Source: Actinomycetota bacterium (GTDB taxonomy: Bacteria; Actinomycetota; Actinomycetes; Streptosporangiales; Streptosporangiaceae). Taken from it: a stretch of DNA of 64,000 nucleotides. The first letter of the stretch is position 1. The number at the start of each line of letters is the position of its first letter. Made by a program: the position numbers and the translations under genes. Shown one piece after another: positions 1 through 8,104 of this stretch. The notes beneath the pieces were generated by a model. It saw only the letters and a program-made list of their open reading frames with translations, did not search any database and was not told the DNA's origin. Location of the stretch: NCBI GenBank assembly GCA_027314595.1, contig DAHVAN010000318.1, positions 24,241-88,240 on the forward strand. Reading direction: 5' to 3'.

Positions 1-85
1 GGAGTCGGCGCCCCGTTCCTGTCCATCACGGACGACGCCCGCTCCGGCAAGGCGGCCGGCCTGTCTCGACGCGTTCCTCTACTAG
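1..85 (+). other. Possible 3' remnant of a coding region at the left edge
   Basis: Frame 1 over the first 63 bases has almost purely G/C third positions and reads GVGAPFLSITDDARSG, which looks like real actinobacterial coding sequence. After about position 65 the frame loses this character and runs on into the antisense of the decayed ABC ATPase. A stop in frame 2 at 83-85 would end the reading after a one-base shift. I cannot name the family. It may be the tail of a gene cut by the window edge or another decayed piece next to the pseudogenes at 160-1614. Confidence 0.25.
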
Positions 86-159
86 CACAGGCGCATCCGG
101 ACCGCGGGGGACAGCGGCCAGGCCGCGGGGCCGCGGGCGGCCGGCCCCCTATCCGGACC

Positions 160-754
160 GGAACCGTGTCGGCGAGCTCGAGCACCTCGTCGAGGAAGTG
201 GCTCACGTAGGTCTTGGTCTCGACGCTGGTCAGCGACGAGGTCGGCTCGTCCATCACGCTCACGCGCGCGTCGCACGCGACCGCGCGCAGGATCTCGACC
301 TTCTGCTTGTCGGCGGTCCGCAACGTGCCGACCTTGGCGTTCGCGTCCAGCTCGAAGCCCACTGCGCTACGAGCTCGTCGTACTTGGCGCGCATCCGGCG
401 CCGCTGGACCAGCCCGGAGCGACGCGGCTCGATGCCGAAGAAGATGTTCTCGATCACGCTCATGTGCGGCACCGGCGAGAGCTGCTGCGAGATCGTCGCG
501 ATCCCGTCGACGCGCGCCTCGCGCGGGCTCGTGTAGCGGACCGGCCGGTCGTCGACGAACAGCTGCCCGTCGTCGGGGCGGATCACGCCTCCGACGATCT
601 TCCCGAGCATCGACTTCCCGGTGCCGTTCGCCCCGACGAGCGCGTGCACGGTAGCTCCGGCAACCTCGACGCTGACGTTGTCGAGCGCCTTGGTGCCGGA
701 GTACCGTTTGCCGATCGAGACGAGCCGGATCGGCGCTGCCGCCGCCGAGCTCAC
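160..754 (-). pseudogene. Decayed sugar ABC transporter ATP-binding protein (RbsA/MglA type)
   Basis: The start at 754 opens a good N-terminus with a Walker A-like GANGTGKSMLGKIVGG and a Q-loop region ISQQLSPVPHMSV. Near position 365 the frame breaks: the ATPase continues in another frame as GFELDANAKVGTLR, ADKQKVEILRA and VMDEPTSSLTS. Walker B is then joined almost directly to YVSHFLDEVLELADT, so about 20 residues that normally lie between them are missing, and homology stops near 160. The family normally has two ATPase modules in about 500 residues; only part of the first survives. The start overlaps the stop of the binding-protein remnant by 4 bp (751-754), so the two once formed a translationally coupled operon. 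No permease remains. Non-functional with good confidence. Confidence 0.8.
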
Positions 755-1614
755 CCGGGGTTGCCCTCGAGCGTCCAGTCCGGCACGAAGCTCGGGTGCG
801 AGCTGAGGAACGACTGGTCGATGATCGCCGGACGGGTGCCGGAGTTGATGACGCCGACCACGGGCGGCACCGGCTGTCCCTTCAGCGCATCGTAGAGGTA
901 CTGGATGCCGAGCACCGACTCGGAGACCGGGTACAGGCCGAGGGTGGCGTAGACAGTGCCGCTCTTGACCTCGTTGACGATCTCCTGCGCGCCGCCGTAG
1001 CCGATGATCGCGATGTTCTTGCCGGGCGTGTAGCCGCCGACCAGCTTGAGCGCGGTCATTGTCCCGGCCGCCATCTGGTCGCCGAACGTCGCGAACACTT
1101 GCCCTTGTAGTACGCCGTCATAGCGTCAATGCGAACCGTGTCAGTCGGGTAGTTGGCGAGCCCCGGCAGGAAGGCGATGTTGCAGTGGCCGCTTCCGGCC
1201 ATCTTCTTGCAGGCGGAGTTCATCGCGGTTTCCGGGTTCGCCGACTCCACGCCGATCGGCTGGCCGACGGTCGTGAGGCACTGGGGGCTGGCTTTCAGGG
1301 TGTTCTGCTGCTGCAGCGTGCCCCATGTGTAGTCGGCGCAAGCGCAGCTGCGGGTTGTTGTTGGCGTCGAAGGCGTCGAGCCGGACGCCCAGCTTGGCGG
1401 CCTCCTCCTGCGCGCCCTTCAGCGAAGCGATCCCGTACGGGCTCGGGTTGTAATAGAAGATCGCCATCCGGATCGGCCCGCCCGCCGCCGCTGCGCTCGA
1501 GGTGGGGGTGCTCGATGTCGATGTGCTCGAGTTCGAAGAGTTCGAAGAGTTCGAAGAGTTCGATGATGAGCATCCAGCGATCAGTGCCCCGATTACGCTA
1601 CCGCTACCCCGCAC
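751..1614 (-). pseudogene. Decayed sugar ABC transporter substrate-binding lipoprotein
   Basis: The start at 1614 gives a short signal with lipobox ALIAGC, then a Ser/Asn linker and a type I periplasmic binding-protein N-terminus (IRMAIFYYNPSPYGIASLKG, KLGVRLDAFDANNNPQ). The frame is lost near 1340; the protein resumes in a second frame (SPQCLTTVGQPIGVESANPE, CNIAFLPGLANYPTDTVRI) and in a third from about 1105 (VFATFGDQMAAGTMTALKL, GKNIAIIGYGG) to the stop at 751. A stretch between NNNPQ and the middle piece is also missing. Two frameshifts plus a deletion mean no intact product. It would have delivered a sugar to the transporter whose ATPase remnant lies just downstream on the same strand. 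Confidence 0.8.
1531..1566. repeat. 9-bp tandem repeat in lipoprotein linker
   Basis: Three exact copies of GTTCGAAGA and a fourth with one change (GTTCGATGA) lie in a row. On the minus strand they encode the Asn-Ser-Ser linker after the lipobox of the decayed binding protein. Such repeats can change length by slippage without breaking the frame. Confidence 0.85.
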
Positions 1615-1727
1615 GCGGCCAAGCGCGTGCGCTTGAGCCTGAACATGGTCGGCAGCCTCGACATGGGCGGCAAGGCCATCGCCCGAGAAAGAGTGCGTAT
1701 TAGCGGGATTGCTGGGGTGGCTGGTAC

Positions 1728-4064
1728 TCAGGGCGTGATCGAACTGGACGGGGCGCGGACGGCGAGCAGCGGGTCCTGAGCGCGGTCGGCGCGGCGGGCG
1801 AGGAAAAGCGACGCCGCGACGGTGACGGCGAGCGCGGAGCAGACGAGGGCCGCGATCGTGGCCGGGGACGGGCTTGCGGCGATGCCCCAGCCAATGCCGC
1901 TGGCCTGGCCCTGGGTGTTGATCAGGCGCGGCGCCACGGCGAGCCCGGCGGCGACGCCGGCCAGGGCCCCGATCGCGGTCACGATCGTGGTGCTGACCAC
2001 GAGCGTCGCCATCACCTGCCGGGGGGTGAGGCCCATCGCCTTGAGGATGCCCGCCTCGTGGACGTGGTCGCGCAGGCCGAGGTCGGTCGCGGTGAGCAGG
2101 TTCGCCATGGCGATCAGCGTGAGGACGGCGACCGCGACGACGATCACCGCGCGCACGACCCCGAGGCTGGCGGCCGGGTTGGCGACCACCTGGACGTCGA
2201 GCCGGTCACCCGAAGCGCGCAGCAGGTTCGCCCGGGCCGCGGCCGCGGACACGCCAGGGCGCAGCACCAGGCTGTAGAACACCGGCGCCGGCGCGCGCGC
2301 CGCCGGCAGCGCGTCCAGCCCGAAATCGAGCACGTCGCCGCCGTTGCCGGGCTCTATGGTCCGCCCGACGATGTGCAAGATGACCGGCACGCCGTCAATG
2401 GTCGGGTCGATCCACGAGCCGACCCTGACATGCATCAGGTCCAGGAACCCCTGGCCCGCGACCGCCTCGTCCTGCGCGCTGAACATTCGTCCCTGCACTG
2501 CCTGGAACGGGTACGGCGCCCGCGAGGTGCCCATCGCCCGGGCCACGAACGTCCCGTTGTCGCCGGGCAGCAGGGTGTCGAACTGGGCGCCGGGGTAATA
2601 GCGGCTGACCTGGCTGTCGCGCGCGATCAGGCCGGTCGCCTGCGTGGTGCTCAGCCCGCCGCGGTAGACGGTCAGCGCGCCGGCCAGCCCGATCCGGCCC
2701 GGGTCGGAGGCGAAGGAGCCGATCGTGGACCAGCAGGCGAGGGCGATCGTGATCATCGCCATCGGGATGGCCACGCCTGCCGCGGTGAGCACCGCGGGCA
2801 GCCGCCTGGTGAGCGCGTCGCGCATGCCGAGGACGAGGGCGGCAGGCAGCCGCACGAGCAGGGACAGTCGGGCGACCCGCGAGAGATGGCCGCCCGGCGG
2901 GCTGGGCTGGACGGCGGCGACCGGTGACACCCGGCCCGCCCGCCATGCCGGGATGGCCGTGGCGATCACCACGGTGAGGATGGTCCCCGCGGCGATCCGC
3001 ACCATCCAGGAGCCGGGCAGCGGCGCCAGCGCGACCGGGATTCCGGCCGCCGGGCGGACGAACTCAGGCGACGTGGCGATCCGGGCGCTAGCCAGCCCGA
3101 GGCCGGTCCCGGCCACGCCGAGCGCAGCCTGCTCGGCGATCAGCATCCACACCACCTGGCGCGGCGTGAAGCCGAGCGCCTTGAGCATCGCGAGGTCGCG
3201 GCGCTGTATCAGCACGCGTCCGGACGTGACGTTGGCGATCGCGCACGGCGCGGCCACGAGCGCGATGACGCCGAACAGCGCCAGCAGCAGCCCGAGTAGC
3301 CTGTCGTCGCTCGCCATGGAGTCCCTGACCTGCTGCCTGGTGGTGATCCGCTGCACCGGCGAACTCTCGCTCGCGCCGTTGTAGGAGTCGAAAACCTCCT
3401 GGGTGACCTGGCCGATGCCCGCCGCCGAAGGATCGGCCAGGCGCAGGCCGACGACCTCCGTGGTCTCGCTCGGGACGGGCTCGACCCGGGACAGCAGGCT
3501 GCGGTCCGCCCAGATCAGGCCCGGCGTCCACTGCGGGTAGAACCCCTGGTCGGCGGTGTCGGCGATGCCGGTCACCCGCATCGCGACCGTCGTGCCGTCG
3601 ACGCCGTCCAGGACGATCCGGTCTCCCACCCCCACCCGGGTGGCGGCGGCGAACGACGCCTCGACGACCACGCCGTCCGGGCTGCCGGCCCGCAGCCAGC
3701 TCCCCGCCACGACGAACGGGGCGGACATCGCGGCCCGCGCGGGCCCGACGCCGCACAGTTCGACCCGTGACTTCTGCGCGCCCTGCGCCAGCGTCGCCGG
3801 CGCGGCATCGTAGGGGGCGGCCACCGCCTGCACGCCGGGCAGGCCGCGCAACTGCCTGACCGGGGTTCCGTCGGCGAGGTAGACGAGCACGTCCGCGCCC
3901 CTGGTCCGGGCGAACAGCTCCTGCCACGGGTTGAGGGCGCCCTCGAGCAGCATGGTGGCGAGCACGAGCGCGGCGACCACGCCCGCCACGACGGCCACCA
4001 TGAGGACGGACTGGCCGCGGTGGGCACGCAGGTCGGCGCGTGCCCACCGCAGCGTGCCCCGCAT
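1728..4064 (-). CDS. ABC transporter permease, FtsX/MacB family (two FtsX domains)
   Basis: A 778-residue membrane protein with the duplicated layout of MacB/LolC-type permeases: an N-terminal membrane helix (about 15-40), a long extracytoplasmic region, then an FtsX core with the recognisable segment LKALGFTPRQVVWML at about 295. After a second membrane anchor near 420 comes a second outer region and a second FtsX core (ILKAMGLTPRQVMATL, about 675). These permeases do not carry solute through a channel; they couple cytoplasmic ATP hydrolysis to mechanical work on lipids, lipoproteins, peptides or drugs outside. It lies 6 bp downstream of its ATPase (4071-4808), which itself overlaps a PadR regulator, so the three form one operon. 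The substrate cannot be told from sequence. Confidence 0.9.
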   Translation of the reverse strand: MRGTLRWARADLRAHRGQSVLMVAVVAGVVAALVLATMLLEGALNPWQELFARTRGADVLVYLADGTPVRQLRGLPGVQAVAAPYDAAPATLAQGAQKSRVELCGVGPARAAMSAPFVVAGSWLRAGSPDGVVVEASFAAATRVGVGDRIVLDGVDGTTVAMRVTGIADTADQGFYPQWTPGLIWADRSLLSRVEPVPSETTEVVGLRLADPSAAGIGQVTQEVFDSYNGASESSPVQRITTRQQVRDSMASDDRLLGLLLALFGVIALVAAPCAIANVTSGRVLIQRRDLAMLKALGFTPRQVVWMLIAEQAALGVAGTGLGLASARIATSPEFVRPAAGIPVALAPLPGSWMVRIAAGTILTVVIATAIPAWRAGRVSPVAAVQPSPPGGHLSRVARLSLLVRLPAALVLGMRDALTRRLPAVLTAAGVAIPMAMITIALACWSTIGSFASDPGRIGLAGALTVYRGGLSTTQATGLIARDSQVSRYYPGAQFDTLLPGDNGTFVARAMGTSRAPYPFQAVQGRMFSAQDEAVAGQGFLDLMHVRVGSWIDPTIDGVPVILHIVGRTIEPGNGGDVLDFGLDALPAARAPAPVFYSLVLRPGVSAAAARANLLRASGDRLDVQVVANPAASLGVVRAVIVVAVAVLTLIAMANLLTATDLGLRDHVHEAGILKAMGLTPRQVMATLVVSTTIVTAIGALAGVAAGLAVAPRLINTQGQASGIGWGIAASPSPATIAALVCSALAVTVAASLFLARRADRAQDPLLAVRAPSSSITP

Positions 4065-4070
4065 CGCCGG

Positions 4071-4808
4071 TCAGCCCCTCAGTTCAAGGACATCCTGGAC
4101 GGGCGTCACCTTCCGTGGCGCCGACACCACCTTGGCGTTGTCGGCGATCATCCCGTCGTACAGGCTGACCACCCGGTCCGCCAGGCCCGCGACCCTGGCG
4201 TCGTGGGTCACCATGAGGATGGCCTGGCCGGAGGCGTGCGCGCGGTGCAGCAGCCGGAGCACGTCGCGGGCGTTGGCGCTGTCCAGGCTGCCGGTCGGCT
4301 CGTCGGCGAGCAGCAGGCTCGGCTCGTTCGCCAGGGCGCGCGCCAGCGCGACACGCTGCTGCTCGCCGCCGGACAGGCGTGACGGCGCCGCGCCGGCCTT
4401 GGCCGCGATGCCGAGCTCGGCGAGGAGTTCCTCGCGGCGCCTGCGCGCCTGCCGGGGGGTCGCGCCGGCCAGCAGGGCGGGCAACTCGACGTTGTCGGCG
4501 ACGGTCATGGTGGACAGCAGGTTGAAGAACTGGAACACGAAGCCCACGTGCTTGCGGCGCAGGACCGCCCACGCGGAGGCGGACAGCCCGTCGACACGCT
4601 GGCCCCGGAGCCAGATCTCCCCGGTCGTGGCCCGCTCGAGGCCGCCGAGAACGTGCAGCAGCGTGGACTTCCCCGAGCCGGACGGTCCCATGATGGCCAC
4701 GAACTCCCCGGCGTCCACGTCGATGTCGACCCCCCGGACCGCCTCGACGGGCACGCCGCCGGACCGGTACACCTTGACCAGCCTCCGGGTCCGCAGGAGC
4801 GGGCTCAC
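4071..4808 (-). CDS. ABC transporter ATP-binding protein (LolD/MacB type)
   Basis: 245 residues, the usual length for a stand-alone LolD/MacB-type nucleotide-binding subunit. Walker A is GPSGSGKST (41-49), the ABC signature LSGGEQQR (about 144), Walker B with catalytic Glu LLLADEPTGSLD (about 164), and the switch His lies in MVTHD (about 200). It should dimerise under the FtsX-type permease encoded 6 bp downstream and power it. The start ATG overlaps the stop of the padR-like gene by 4 bp (4805-4808), implying translational coupling and control by that regulator. Confidence 0.95.
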   Translation of the reverse strand: MSPLLRTRRLVKVYRSGGVPVEAVRGVDIDVDAGEFVAIMGPSGSGKSTLLHVLGGLERATTGEIWLRGQRVDGLSASAWAVLRRKHVGFVFQFFNLLSTMTVADNVELPALLAGATPRQARRRREELLAELGIAAKAGAAPSRLSGGEQQRVALARALANEPSLLLADEPTGSLDSANARDVLRLLHRAHASGQAILMVTHDARVAGLADRVVSLYDGMIADNAKVVSAPRKVTPVQDVLELRG

Positions 4809-5311
4809 ACGAACTCCTCCTGGCAGCGTTCCAGCCAGTCCAGGTCCGCCTGCAGGTGCAAGATGGCGCCCTCGACAAGGAGCCGGGCCGCGGGGGTCGC
4901 GTTGTCCATGCCCCCTTGCATTTCCATCAAGTTTCGCATTATGCCGAAATAATGCCGGCGTTGAGAGTTGATGAGCTCCATCCGGTCCGCCAGGCCGGCC
5001 ATGGGCGCCAGGACGAGCTTCATGAAGAACTCGTCACGCACCCGCGGGCCCTCGGTCGGCTCCCCTACCCACGCGGCGAGCTCCTCGCGCCCGGCGGGGG
5101 TCAGCTCGTACACGCGCTTTTTAGGGCGGCTGTCCTGCTCGACGTCCTGGCTGCGCACGAGCCCGTCTTGCCCGAGCCGCTTGAGCGTGACGTATATCTG
5201 GCCGATGTTGGGGGACGAGTACGCCTGCCCGAAGGTCTGCGCAAGGGCGAGCTTCAGCTCGTAACCATGCGCCGGTTCCTTCGCGAGCAGCGCCAGCAGG
5301 GGCAGCCGCAC
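4805..5311 (-). CDS. PadR family transcriptional regulator
   Basis: The GTG at 5311 is preferred because AGGAGGAGG lies just upstream at good spacing; the open frame extends to 5407 but those extra residues do not look like PadR. The 168-residue product begins VRLPLLALLAKEPAHGYEL, the classic PadR winged-helix opening, followed by the recognition and wing region (IGQIYVTLKRLGQDGLV, KKRVYELTPAGREEL). The C-terminal half is the helical Vir_act_alpha_C-type dimerisation region. PadR proteins usually repress a neighbouring exporter and their own gene until a ligand binds; here the exporter operon follows with a 4-bp overlap. Several ACAT motifs upstream (5380-5407) are candidate operator sites. 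Confidence 0.93.
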   Translation of the reverse strand: MRLPLLALLAKEPAHGYELKLALAQTFGQAYSSPNIGQIYVTLKRLGQDGLVRSQDVEQDSRPKKRVYELTPAGREELAAWVGEPTEGPRVRDEFFMKLVLAPMAGLADRMELINSQRRHYFGIMRNLMEMQGGMDNATPAARLLVEGAILHLQADLDWLERCQEEFV

Positions 5312-5376
5312 CTTCGCCTCCTCCTGTGGAGCCGCTTTGCACAGATTATCGCCGCGTTCCGGCTTCGATAAGCCCG

Positions 5377-5407
5377 TTGACATATACATAACACATGTGC
5401 ATAACAT
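5377..5407. promoter_or_regulatory. Divergent promoter/operator between padR-type operon and sugar-binding gene
   Basis: An AT-rich island in GC-rich surroundings. On the plus strand TTGACA (5377-5382) is followed after 17 bp by CATAAC (5400-5405), a credible -35/-10 pair for the gene at 5440. ACAT occurs four times (5380, 5386, 5393, 5404), and CACATGTG (5392-5399) is a perfect palindrome. PadR regulators are known to bind ATGT/ACAT-type half sites, so this is the likely autoregulatory operator. It may affect the divergent importer as well. Confidence 0.55.
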
Positions 5408-5439
5408 GAATCTATCCCAATGGAGGGCTGGAGGTCAGC

Positions 5440-6741
5440 ATGGGGCGCGCGATCGCGAGAGCACGCGCCGCCGGGGCCGTGGTGACGGTCATGGCGGGCC
5501 TCTTGCTCGCGGCAGGATGCGGTCCGGGCGGCCCTCCATCGGGTGGCCAGGCTCCCTCTGTCGACGGGATCGGCCCCATCACGTTCGCCACGGGCAAGGA
5601 CGACGCCGGGTTCTTTTCCGCGCTGATCGGGCCGTGGAACAAGCGGCACCCGGGGCAGCGGGTCACGCTTGTGCTGCTTCCCGAGACGGCCAACGGCCAG
5701 CTCGCCCAGCTCACCGCCAACCTGCAGGCCGGCAGCCCGGTGTACGACGTGATCGACATGGACGTGGTGTGGACCGCGGAATTCGCCTCGGCCGGGTGGA
5801 TCATCCCGCTGGAGGCGGGCATGTTCCCGCTTGGCGACTTCCTGCGGCCCGCGGTCGACACCGCCATGTACGACGGCCACCTGTGGGCCGTGCCCTATTA
5901 CAGCAACGCGGACCTGCTCTACTACCGCAAGGACATCCTGGCCAGGGCACGCAAGCAGCCGCCGAGGACGTGGGCGCAGCTGGAGTACCTGGCGAAGACC
6001 GTCGCGCCGCGGTACGGGCTGCAGGGCTACGCCGGCCAGTTCGCCCCGTACGAGGGGCTCACCGTCAACTTCGCCGAGGCGGTGCAGTCGGCCGGCGGCT
6101 CGATCCTCTCCCCCGGCGGCACCGCGGTCACCGTGGACTCGCCGCAGGCCCAGGCTGGCCTGAACTTCCTGGTCGGCGGCCTGCGCGAGGGCTGGATCCC
6201 GAAGTCTTCGCTCAGCTACGAGGAGGAGTCGTCCTGGGCCGACTTCGAGTCAGGCAAGCTGCTGTTCCTCAACAACTGGCCGTTCGTCTACAGCCAGGCG
6301 AGCCAGCCCGGGCCGGCCAACAAGGTCTACGGCAAGGTCGGCGTCGCCCCGCTGCCGGGCCTGGACGGCCCCGGGTCGAGCTCGCTTGGCGGCGCGAACC
6401 TGGCGGTCAGCGCCTACTCCCGGCATCAGCGCACGGCCCTGGCGTTCATCAGGTACCTGACCAGCCTGCCCGAAGAGAGGCAGCTTCTCATCGACAGCGG
6501 TTTCCCGCCTGTCTGGGCCGGCCTCTACTCCGATCCCGCCATGGTCAGGCGGTTCCCGTATCTGCCCGTGCTCAAGAAGGCCATCCTCTCGGCCCGGCCG
6601 CGGCCGTCGATCACCGATTACGACCAGGCCAGCCTGGCCATCTCCAGCGCCGTGTACCAGGCGCTCACCTTCCGGAAGACGCCGCACCAGGCCCTCGCCG
6701 AGATGGCCGCGGAGCTGACGCAGATCATCCGGGACGGGTAA
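5440..6741 (+). CDS. Extracellular solute-binding lipoprotein, sugar ABC importer (first of two)
   Basis: 433 residues with a lipoprotein signal peptide (lipobox LLAAGC, lipid-modified Cys27) and the fold of family 1 solute-binding proteins for oligosaccharides. Characteristic segments are WNKRHPGQRVTL, VYDVIDMDVVWTAEFASAG and VPYYSNADLLYYRKD. It captures a sugar at the outer face of the membrane for the permease pair encoded at 8105-9983. It is distinct in sequence from the second binding protein that follows at 6813, although both share the layout of the SPD-x-F-D/YDV-x-D region. A hairpin separates the two genes. The importer has no ATPase gene, as is common in actinobacteria where a shared MsiK-type ATPase serves several transporters. 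Confidence 0.9.
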   Translation: MGRAIARARAAGAVVTVMAGLLLAAGCGPGGPPSGGQAPSVDGIGPITFATGKDDAGFFSALIGPWNKRHPGQRVTLVLLPETANGQLAQLTANLQAGSPVYDVIDMDVVWTAEFASAGWIIPLEAGMFPLGDFLRPAVDTAMYDGHLWAVPYYSNADLLYYRKDILARARKQPPRTWAQLEYLAKTVAPRYGLQGYAGQFAPYEGLTVNFAEAVQSAGGSILSPGGTAVTVDSPQAQAGLNFLVGGLREGWIPKSSLSYEEESSWADFESGKLLFLNNWPFVYSQASQPGPANKVYGKVGVAPLPGLDGPGSSSLGGANLAVSAYSRHQRTALAFIRYLTSLPEERQLLIDSGFPPVWAGLYSDPAMVRRFPYLPVLKKAILSARPRPSITDYDQASLAISSAVYQALTFRKTPHQALAEMAAELTQIIRDG

Positions 6742-6743
6742 GG

Positions 6744-6770
6744 CGGACCGGGGACAGCCGGCCCGGTCCG
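6744..6770 (+). terminator. Hairpin between the two binding-protein genes
   Basis: Perfect 9-bp arms CGGACCGGG (6744-6752) and CCCGGTCCG (6762-6770) with a 9-base loop, starting 2 bases after the stop of the first binding-protein gene. There is no T-tract, as is usual for actinobacterial terminators. It could be a partial terminator or an mRNA-stabilising 3' end that makes the first lipoprotein more abundant than the downstream products. Confidence 0.55.
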
Positions 6771-6812
6771 TTCCGGAAAATTCAATTACTCACCGTAACG
6801 AGGTGGTTTCGC

Positions 6813-8099
6813 ATGGACACGAAGAGATCATCGCGCTGGCGTGCGGGAGCGATAGCCGTCGCCGCCGCCGCGCTCGCCACGGGTGCCGCTGCGTGCGGCT
6901 CGAGCCCGTCCAGTTCCCCTGTTCCGGCCAGTGCCACCCAGACCATCGTGTTCGCCGAGTCCGGGCTCGGCACCGAGGGCCAGCAGACGCAGGCCGCGAT
7001 CAACGGTTTCGAGAAGGCCAACCCGAACATCAAGGTCTCCATCCAGGTCCTGTCGCCCGACTCGACGACGTACCTGTCGCAACTCGAGCACGACTTCATC
7101 GCGGGCTCGTCCACGCCGGACGTGTTCGAGTCCGACGTGACGTACCCGGCGAAGTTCGCCCAGGCCGGCTGGGTGCTGCCGTTGACCCAGTTCCACCCGG
7201 ACATGAGCCAGTTCTTCTCGCACGAGGTCGCCGCGGGCACCTACAAGGGCACGTACTACGCGGTCCCGTGGTTCGACAACCCTGAGGGCCTGTTCTACCG
7301 GACCGACCTGGTCAAGACCCCGCCGGCGAGCCCGGCGCAGGTGGTCAGCGACGCCGAGGCCGCCATGCAGGCGGACAAGTCGCTGAAGGAGGGCCTCGCC
7401 TTCGAGGCCGACAAGTACGAGGGCGCGATCACCGCGTTCCTCACCGTGGACTCGGCGTTCGGCGGGACGCTGGACCCGGGCAACGTGAACACCCCGGGCA
7501 ACGTGGCCGCGCTGAACTGGCTGCACGCCGCCATCTACACCAGCCACATCGCCCCCCAGGCGGTGACCGGCTGGCAGGAGGGCCAGGTCGAGCAGCAGTT
7601 CGCGTCCGGATACACGGCGTTCGCGATCGACTACCCGTTCGTGGAGGCCCAGCCGATGGCCGCCGCGGTCAAGGGGCACGTCGGGTACATCCCGTTCCCG
7701 GCCGGCCCCGGCGGCACGCCGGGCTCGGCGCTCGGCGGCGAGATGCTGGCGATCAACGCCAGGACCGCGCACACGGCGGCGGCGTGGAAGCTCATCCAGT
7801 ACCTGACCAGCCCGTCGGTGGAGACCGCGCGGGCGATCGCGGTCGGCGACCCGCCCTCCCTGCCGAGCGCGTACACGCCGGCGCTCTACGCCAAGGCGCC
7901 CTACTTCAGGAACGTGTACACGCTGAACACCTACTCCGCGCCCCGTCCGGTGAACCCGAACTACCTGACGGTCTCCGCCGACCTGCAGACGCTGTTCTCG
8001 GCGGTGTACGCGAACTCGAGCCCGTCCGCGGCGGCCGCCGCGCTCGCGGCGGGCGCGCAGGCGATCAAGTCCGCCGCGGCAGCCACACCGGGCAGCTAG
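6813..8099 (+). CDS. Extracellular solute-binding lipoprotein, sugar ABC importer (second of two)
   Basis: The frame is open far upstream, but the ATG at 6813 gives a proper lipoprotein signal (positively charged MDTKRSSRWR, hydrophobic Ala-rich core, lipobox GAAAC with Cys28) and a 428-residue product. The mature part has the family 1 features PNIKVSIQVLSPDSTTYLSQ, TPDVFESDVTYPAKFAQAG and VPWFDNPEGLFYRTD. The permease gene follows after 5 bp. This is the more likely cognate partner of the permeases because no hairpin intervenes, but the first binding protein may share them. The substrate is unknown; trehalose-, maltose- or cellobiose-type sugars are plausible from the family. Confidence 0.92.
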   Translation: MDTKRSSRWRAGAIAVAAAALATGAAACGSSPSSSPVPASATQTIVFAESGLGTEGQQTQAAINGFEKANPNIKVSIQVLSPDSTTYLSQLEHDFIAGSSTPDVFESDVTYPAKFAQAGWVLPLTQFHPDMSQFFSHEVAAGTYKGTYYAVPWFDNPEGLFYRTDLVKTPPASPAQVVSDAEAAMQADKSLKEGLAFEADKYEGAITAFLTVDSAFGGTLDPGNVNTPGNVAALNWLHAAIYTSHIAPQAVTGWQEGQVEQQFASGYTAFAIDYPFVEAQPMAAAVKGHVGYIPFPAGPGGTPGSALGGEMLAINARTAHTAAAWKLIQYLTSPSVETARAIAVGDPPSLPSAYTPALYAKAPYFRNVYTLNTYSAPRPVNPNYLTVSADLQTLFSAVYANSSPSAAAAALAAGAQAIKSAAAATPGS

Positions 8100-8104
8100 C
8101 CCCG

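Noticed and set aside
5337-6812. Upstream extension of the second sugar-binding protein (a 920-codon open frame)
   Set aside because: This part overlaps the first binding-protein gene in another frame, has Arg/Gly-rich noise composition, and a proper lipoprotein signal peptide starts only at 6813.
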